From Acarospora socialis (lineage: Eukaryota; Ascomycota; Lecanoromycetes; Acarosporales; Acarosporaceae), in the NCBI GenBank assembly GCA_025617375.2, contig JAMYGW020000011.1, positions 310,001-374,000 of the forward strand: 64,000 nt of DNA, given 5' to 3'. A program made the translations under genes and the position numbers. The notes under the pieces were generated by a model, which saw only the letters and a list, made by a program, of their open reading frames with translations, had not been told where the DNA came from and made no database searches. Below are positions 58,101 to 64,000 of the stretch, one piece after another. Within the stretch, counting starts at the first letter, position 1, and the number at the start of each line of letters is the position of its first letter.

Positions 58101-58948
58101 ATGTGTGCAGGATTTCCAAGCCCAGGACAACATCCAAGCACAGTGACCATGTTACGTCAGGTGGATAGCTTTCACCTTGTTGCAGAAAGTCCGTGAGCGT
58201 CCCTCTAGTGGCCTTTTCCATCAGAAGTACCGGCCATCGTCTCAGCTCATCAAAAGGATCAGTCTCCCAAGCAATGCCAAGAAGTCGGACAATATTTTCA
58301 TGCTTCCGAATAGGGTCATGGGCCAGGACCCGAAGCTCATTCATCAGAGAATGGATACGCTTCTTAACCTGTGACTCGCTTTGATCCTTGAATTGCGGGA
58401 TTGAGCGCTTCAAAACGATAGTGTCCAGGCCGGGAAAATCTTCCCCTTGCGTAATTGTTGACACTAGAAATGTTGAGCCATAACCCAGCAAAACTAGATG
58501 TATGTTGACGCTCCCAAGTCCTTGTTCCTTAGGCGATTTGGGATATAGCTTGAGGCCGGAGTTTCAGCAAGACTTAGGACAAGCTCAAAGGCCATGGACG
58601 CAAAAGCTGAGAATAGCTGCGATCTTCGGGAGGGTGGGTTACCGGCTTCTCTATCGACGGGCTGCAAATGTGCGATGGGCAACCCGGCTTCACTGTTGAC
58701 AGTCCGGCGAGTTGGGCTGGATGCCCGTTCATCATTGTTGTCCGCTTCTGAATTGAATGTAAGAGGATACATGAACCAGTGGGGTGGGTTTCCCACATAG
58801 TGTTCGAAGTAGCATACCATGATAAGCCATGCGTTTCGTAAAAGTCCTGAAACTTCAACCGCGCTGTGAGGGTGGTCCAAATTAGTTTGTTTCGTGGAGC
58901 TATGTTGGAGTGAGGTTGAGAGGGCTAAAGAACATGAATCGATACAGA
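55132..58948 (-). pseudogene. Kinase-ankyrin gene with a broken 5' part
   Basis: On the minus strand, a kinase exon at 58491-57587 joins across a roughly 200-nt intron to an ankyrin exon at 57385-55132; together they code for about 1050 aa. The kinase part has glycine loop LGYGSTFLVS, catalytic Lys in IVLKRS, HGDLKLENVLV and DFG, so it could be active although HRD is HGD. The second exon starts with a Sel1-like helical region (AAELIQTA, GLAVLIMNGH, LWLEEAAHLGND) followed by many ankyrin repeats (TPLLLSCRSGHYHTSMVLLEAGADP, TPLHWLSS, YSALHLAALHSNY). Upstream, 58948-58494 codes in another frame for the expected N-terminal part (VEVSGLLRNAWLIMVCYFEHYVGNPPHW, FELVLSLAE, PNRLRNKDLGAST), but an in-frame stop and a frame offset of a few bases separate it from the kinase exon at about 58490, too short to be an intron. 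This argues for a disrupted gene, or an unusual start inside the kinase exon. Confidence 0.65.
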
Positions 58949-59370
58949 GGTTCCAACACAGCAACCTTAATATCAAATTTCCCTTGAGACACCTCACTTC
59001 AAACACTTGATGAGTCCCATGATCACGTATGGGGCACCTGATTGGCTGCCGTTACTGATATCTGCCAGTGAAGCAAGAGGCTACCCGTGCGGCCGACAAT
59101 TCCTGATACCACGTGCAGGCTACGGTACGCTTGAGGATAAGGGTAAGCGTACCGTAGCCTACACGTGATATCAGGAATTGTCGGCCGCACGTGAAGCCTG
59201 GCATTACCTTATCTTAGCGATCCCACGTCTAACACATCGACCCTCACCAGCAGGGCTCACCTCAGAACTCGCCCATGAGGGCTGCCTGTCTATACGGATC
59301 ATATATATCTTTTATGAAGTTTGGACGATCTTACCACGTCGCTCTACATTTACACGCATATATATATAAA
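58937..59370 (+). repeat. Direct repeat copy B (right edge of island)
   Basis: Second copy of the repeat at 45870-46170, same orientation, about 13.07 kb downstream. It carries an extra segment of about 130 bp that includes a long hairpin (59086-59191). Its left part overlaps the 5' end of the broken kinase-ankyrin gene. Relative to copy A it shows several C-to-T and G-to-A type changes, as expected for RIP-exposed repeats. Confidence 0.78.
59086..59191. repeat. 47-bp near-perfect palindrome, 12-nt loop
   Basis: The left arm 59086-59132 (CGTGCGGCCGACAATTCCTG, continuing to GGTACGCTT) and right arm 59145-59191 are complementary at 45 of 47 positions around a 12-nt loop. It lies inside direct repeat copy B and is absent from copy A. 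It could be a small foldback insertion or a recombination-made palindrome. Confidence 0.85.
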
Positions 59371-59522
59371 CACCTACCATCTCTGCATATGCCCAATCTC
59401 CACAACAACTACAGCATCTCACCCCGTCACGCCCTCACATCACGAACCTCGCATTTACGAAGCCCACTTTAGTTTAACTTGTTTTCTTGATTTTTATGTA
59501 CCGATACAGCTTTACTGCACGC

Positions 59523-59654
59523 CTTCTCTAGGCGGCCCTGATAAACGCCCCGGTCCGATCGACGCCACGCTCCCACCAGGATGCACGAGCCTTCCCTAAG
59601 CGGCTTCTGATAAACGCCCCGGTCCGATCGACGCCACGCTCCCGCCAGGATGCA
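59523..59654. repeat. Two-unit tandem repeat, 68-bp period
   Basis: Two copies of a unit of about 63 bp, at 59523-59585 and 59591-59654, share the exact core GATAAACGCCCCGGTCCGATCGACGCCACGCTCC-like sequence (core begins at 59540 and 59609) and end with CCAGGATGCA. They differ by a few substitutions. Not coding as far as I can see. Confidence 0.85.
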
Positions 59655-60086
59655 TGGGGTATCTAAGCTATGCTGGAATAAAAGGAACACCTAAACGCCC
59701 AACAAAGGAGAGAGGCAAGACTGCCGTAAGCGGCGGAGAAAAGCGAGGTCTAGCTGCTGCTTTCTCGACCATCGACCGTGGTGAGGGACGGGAGAAGGCG
59801 GTAGCTACCTGCGCTCGGAACCGGCGGGTTGGACGTCGCTGTTTTGGTGGTGGTACTTGATGCTGGTCAAGAGTTTTGGATAAGGGTGCTGTGGGCTTCC
59901 GACCCAGTGTTGTAACGCCGATAACGCCCGAAGAGAGTGAAGAGGTGAGAGGTGGAAGGTGTTGCTCGACATGGCTGCGTCCCGGGGGACAATATGCCAA
60001 AGTCGAGTGGGCGAGGTTAAGAGGAGGTGGTGGTAGGAGTTGCTCTCTTCGGGCTTTGTCGTCGGGAGCTGCGCTGCTCAGCCTGT

Positions 60087-62760
60087 CTAAGAGAGCCAGA
60101 AGTCCGACCCCTTGGTAAACATCTCAAAGGCTTCCGCTACCCCTGTAGTGTGAAGGTCTTCGGGGCAGACTGTCTGCTCAAATGGAGTGGGTTGCAGACG
60201 GTTTGTCTGAGGCGCTTGTGGATCAGCGAAGAGAGAGTCGTCGAAAGAGCTGTTGTCTGGGCCAGACGCATCGCCGAAGAACGGATCATCACCTGTAGGA
60301 TTTGCCGGCTGATCAAACGCCTGGCGCGCTGGCACAGGTGGCGAAACCGGGTCCGAAAGCTCCGCAATCGCAGATTTTAGCAAGCGCGCGAATTCGATAT
60401 CCTCTGCATCTTGGTGACTCGCGCTTTCTGAATTGGCGCTCGGATTGTAGGCGTCACCAGCTGCGGTACCCAGTGGTTGATCAACTGGAAATGGCCCGGA
60501 TAGTAGGGATGGATCGATTCCCTCAAACGGGTCGAAGTCCGCTGCCGGTTGAAATCCAGCGAGTGGCTCGGAGGCCACAGGAAGGTCAAATGTGGACGGT
60601 GGTTCGTCATCTAGGATTGACTGAGATGCCGTCGCGTTGCCAAGGTTCTCCCGTCCGAGATTTCGCCAGTCCTGTACCATACCTGCCCTCGGAACATGTT
60701 GGTTGAACATCTCCGCGGGTCCACCACGAAGCTCGGTCTCGAGTTCATCGATTAAACGCCGCCCGTCTGCGCCATAAGAGTTCAGGAGGATATCAGTACT
60801 CTGATTCCATCCCAAAAGCCCCGGAATCCACCTGGCAAGCCCTACGAGGACTGGAGGCGGATTCTCTATCCCAGTTTCACCCCAGACGATGTTAAACCCG
60901 AGTTGGAGCGAGGTGTATTGTGAGAGATAACTCTCTCTTGGGTTGGTCTCTGGTGCGCGGAGACCGGTAACGAACTCGTATTGGTGACGAGTTGGTGCGA
61001 GGGCGTTCTGAATGCGGGCTTGCTCGACCGGTGAGATGGGGATCAACCCTCTGTAATCGATGGCCCAATCTGCATCCTCCGAATCGACTTCTCCACTCTG
61101 ATGAAGGGAGGTGTCGCCTCTTCGTCTCGATGGCTCGCCATATTCTAACGGAGCAAAATTCTGGACTCGGCTTGTGTCGGTTGGCCATCTGACATTGTCC
61201 AGAGGCGATGCTCCGTTTTCCCTGTCGGGAAGAGGAAGGCTCATCCCAGGCGTGGTGAAGCTGAACGCGCTGGGTAAAAGGTCGAGGGGATAAGACTGGC
61301 GATTTCGCTTGAACGTGCGCCCCTGGAACACTCTCGAATTAGTTGTGCTGGTTCTAGCTACATTGCTGGATGAAGCTTACCTCGTCCGCCTCCTCCTCGC
61401 CTGAGTGTGCAACCCCTGCTGTCCTCTTCCGCTTCTTGGCATTGAGGACTTCAGGGAAGTTTGAATGGCTCTCGTGGTTGCGCCCTTTTTTGCTTGGGCG
61501 CTCCTGGGCAAAAGTCATGTTAGTTTACTGAATTTCGTTCTTAGCAAGCAAAGGGGTTTGTATACCTCTTCCAAGAGCTCATCCACGTATCCTTGGAGAC
61601 TCTCGACCAGTCTCCCCTCTGTCGTTCTCTTGCGCTTTGTAACGCTAACGACATTGTTGTCTGTGTTTGACGGACTTTCGAGAGATCCAGATTTCTGCTC
61701 GGTGTTTTCTTGCTTGAGTTTGGCTTCAGCCTCAAGCTTCTTCTGGTTCTTTTCTCTAGCCGTCTTGAATCGCAGGGCCCTGACATCGTCTGGTAAGGCA
61801 CGTTTTCCACTCCTCGCAGGAAATTTACCAACTGTATCCAGCTGCAATTTCTCTGTCTTGGCCGAAGACAAATCTTCAAGCTCCTCAGTGGAGTTGCGAT
61901 TCCTCATGTCAGAGGTCATCTCGTCCCTGAGCTGGACCTCGTAGAAGTCGCTTCCTGCCCTCCTGTCCCAGGCCAAGCAACGACCTCTATTTCGGAACCG
62001 GGTCTTGCGCATGCTGATGGCATTGGCGCCCGGGAGACCGTCCCTCATCATCCGAGCTCTGAAGTCGGATATGGCGATTCGCGAGTCCAAGCGCGATATC
62101 GCCTCCATACGGAACCCCTCCATTTGGGAGGAGCAGAGCTTTGGAATATCGCGAAAGTCGCGAACCGGCAGGCCATCTGGTCCCAAGACGATTCTGCCGT
62201 TGTCCATCCAGATCCCGACTTCGTAGTCGGGATCTTCACGCCCGATCCTCTTATACTCGAAGAGGATTTTTGGGCGTTGGTCTCTCGCCTCGCCCCACGA
62301 CTTGTGGTCTGCGTGGAAACTCGTGACATCGAGTGGCCCGTTCCCTTTCGCAGGTGGGTGGTCTGGAAAGATTAGCTCAAAGTGTTCTCGCCAGACGAAA
62401 GGGGCGACTTACCGTACGACCCCTGGGCGTTCGTGTCCTGCAGGACCCGATCGCGGATCTCATCGAGATAGACCGCAGGCACTGGTGTATGTTAGTCGGG
62501 ACTTCATCTATCTCGGTCGGCTAACAGGGATTCGACTTACTCCACCCGCCGTCCGTCTCGATTTCGATACCACCAATGGCATCTCTAACATTCGCTTTCA
62601 TCTCGATGTCTGTTTCATATTAGTCCAAAAGATCATCTGAGATTACGTTATTGTTCATACTAGGCTGCTTCTTGGTAGTATCGACGGCTTTTCCTCTGCC
62701 CTTAGCACCGGCCTTGCTTGGGCCAGCGTTACCACTCCCAGTCTTCTTGGTGGATGACAT
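60087..62760 (-). CDS. Six-exon protein of unknown function
   Basis: Six exons on the minus strand (62760-62661, 62609-62541, 62481-62413, 62362-61566, 61503-61381, 61322-60087) sum to 797 codons, with every intron ending in GT..AG and no leftover frame, so the gene model is strong even though I recognise no family. The N-terminus is Gly/Lys-rich (TGSGNAGPSKAGAKGRGKAV). A folded-looking region spans about residues 35-180 (FHADHKSWGEARDQRPKILF, IWMDNGRIVLGPDGLPVRDF, ISRLDSRIAISDFRARM). Then a charged coiled stretch, two basic nuclear-signal-like clusters (TKRKRTT, AKKRKRTAG), and a long acidic, Asp/Pro/Phe-rich tail with DPF and NPF-like words. The pattern suggests a nuclear or chromatin-associated protein; this is inference. 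Confidence 0.7.
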
Positions 62761-64000
62761 CTTGATCAACGTTTGATCTCGTCCGACTAGGGATGGAAGA
62801 TGAGGCTGGATGAGAGGAAACCCCTATTGAACGAAATCTGTGATCAGTGGATGTCATGATGATTACAGACGCTGGCTCTTACCGTTCGCTTTGGCTTCTC
62901 CCTCGGTGGTGTTACTGCTACTGAGCAAGGTTACTTTCACCTCGACGCTGGATGAGAACGATATTGCTATCGCTCAGATGGAGTCTTGACGATAGTAGCT
63001 ACTTACTTACAGGTAGCAGGCCCGAGTTGAGGAGAAGGTGACTGGTGGTAGATGGAGGTCGTGGCCTAGGTTCGTATGGCCGAAAGAGCTCACGAACGTC
63101 GTGTTGACAACTGGATCCAACGACAAGGTATCAAGGTCTCAGCGTTTGGATTCTCAAAGAGTATGATCACAAAAGCTTGCTGAAGCTTGGATGAGAGTCA
63201 GCTTGATGTGGTTGGTGGTTGGTGATGTCGGTGGATGAACGTTGGTGATGTGTATGAAGGAAGAAGGAAGGGAAGGTTTCCAAGTTCGGAGCCACGGTTT
63301 TGATTGCCAGACTCCCCAATTCACTGAGGGGCGGTGAATAGCACCAAGCGAGCATTCATCGCTGCGAAGTGTTACAACAAAGAAAAGGTCAAGATGACTC
63401 TTTCCAGTGTTGGGAGGCGAGGAGGGATGGTGGGGCATGATCGCTCGACACCTCCCAGGAGGAATGAGTTCTTCATCCCTCTGAGCCAGCCCCTGAGCGT
63501 AAGGGCTCAACAGTCGCTTTTCGAGCTGTCAGAGCGACGAGGAGGGCAATAGGACCGCATCCGTGTGATGGGAGAGTGTGAACAATATTATACGGTGTTA
63601 TGGGATGACTTACACCTTCCCGACGACGGCCTGCCCACCTCAGGTCCATGACTCGTTGACGAGGATGAACGGAGCGCTGGGCGCTCATTTCGCTGTTCAC
63701 CTCAACAATTTCACAAAATTGCTGTCCGCTCCGTTGCATGCCCGCTGTCTGGTGTGCCCCTCGAGTGGGGCTCATCCGTCGTGAGCGACTTTCTAAGGGC
63801 ACCATGTGGTCCTTTCACATCTTATTGAGCATCCATACTCAGCCCTAAATCAATGAAATAAAATCGAAAGTATATTTTTATATTTATATACACATGATTG
63901 TGTTCGAACGTCTACTCTTTGGGCGGCTATCGATGGTACTTGAATCCGGACATGACGAATTTACAGTGTTGATTACCGTAACACACATCTCTGACGGGCA
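62761..64000. other. Right end, no recognised gene
   Basis: About 1.2 kb from the ATG of the six-exon gene to the end of the window. It should hold that gene's promoter. Short frames at 63154-63510 and 63473-63805 (minus) have no domain content. No RNA gene or repeat is seen. Confidence 0.5.

Larger units (their letters stand above)
59007..60086. other. Right border of island and flanking intergenic DNA
   Basis: After repeat copy B this stretch contains a two-unit tandem repeat (59523-59654) and then GC-rich sequence with no recognisable gene, running into the stop of the six-exon unknown gene at 60087. Confidence 0.5.

Noticed and set aside
45870-59370. Reading the whole island as one long terminal-repeat element
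   Set aside because: The interior holds host-type kinase and ankyrin genes in both orientations and no reverse transcriptase, integrase or capsid-type sequence, so the flanking repeats are better treated as separate copies or duplicates.
1-64000. CRISPR arrays, bacterial operons, riboswitches, rRNA genes
   Set aside because: No regularly spaced repeats, no Shine-Dalgarno pattern and frequent spliceosomal introns; no rRNA-like conserved blocks seen.

Overview
The window is nuclear DNA from a filamentous ascomycete (Pezizomycotina). The reasons are dense genes on both strands, many introns of about 43-66 nt with GT..AG ends that restore conserved protein families when removed, a Cla4-type PAK kinase with PH and CRIB domains, a LaeA-like methyltransferase, a Zn2Cys6 protein, and an expansion of kinase-ankyrin and STAND-N-terminal-ankyrin genes. 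I cannot name the genus from sequence alone. Most exon joins below were worked out by hand; in nearly every multi-exon gene the summed exon length is a multiple of three.

Layout. Positions 1-7.4 kb are gene-poor. From 7.4 to 45.7 kb the window is an ordinary housekeeping segment: a CRIB-domain protein, alpha-actinin, an ARMT1/DUF89 phosphatase (-), an intron-bearing tRNA-Ala(AGC), a 463-bp TA-flanked foldback MITE, a lipid-droplet hydrolase, Dcp1 (-), an OCRL-like inositol 5-phosphatase, Ctr9 of the Paf1 complex (-), a Cst26/LCLAT-type acyltransferase (-), a Pos5-type mitochondrial NAD(H) kinase, Cla4 (-), a small Zn2Cys6 protein, a phytanoyl-CoA-dioxygenase-like enzyme (-), Rpf1 (-), glycyl-tRNA synthetase, a LaeA-like methyltransferase and Sec12.

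From 45.9 to 59.4 kb the character changes. A 13.5-kb accessory island is bounded by two diverged direct repeats (about 300 and 430 bp). It carries a kinase-ankyrin gene, a truncated pseudokinase, a frame-broken small gene, a STAND N-terminal (Helo-like) domain fused to ankyrin repeats without a nucleotide-binding domain, and a second, probably disrupted, kinase-ankyrin gene. Several perfect or near-perfect hairpins lie in or at the edge of this island. These are protein families linked in fungi to non-self recognition and programmed cell death, so the island is the best candidate in this window for an immune or allorecognition locus; that function is inference. To its right lie a short tandem repeat and a six-exon gene (797 aa) of unknown function, then about 1.2 kb without a recognisable gene.

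Themes: polarity and cytoskeleton (CRIB protein, Cla4, alpha-actinin, 5-phosphatase, Sec12), RNA and ribosome metabolism (Dcp1, Ctr9, Rpf1, glycyl-tRNA synthetase, tRNA-Ala) and lipid/cofactor metabolism (acyltransferase, lipid-droplet hydrolase, NAD kinase). Rpf1 and glycyl-tRNA synthetase share a 240-bp divergent promoter. I see no sign of a fungal secondary-metabolite backbone gene.
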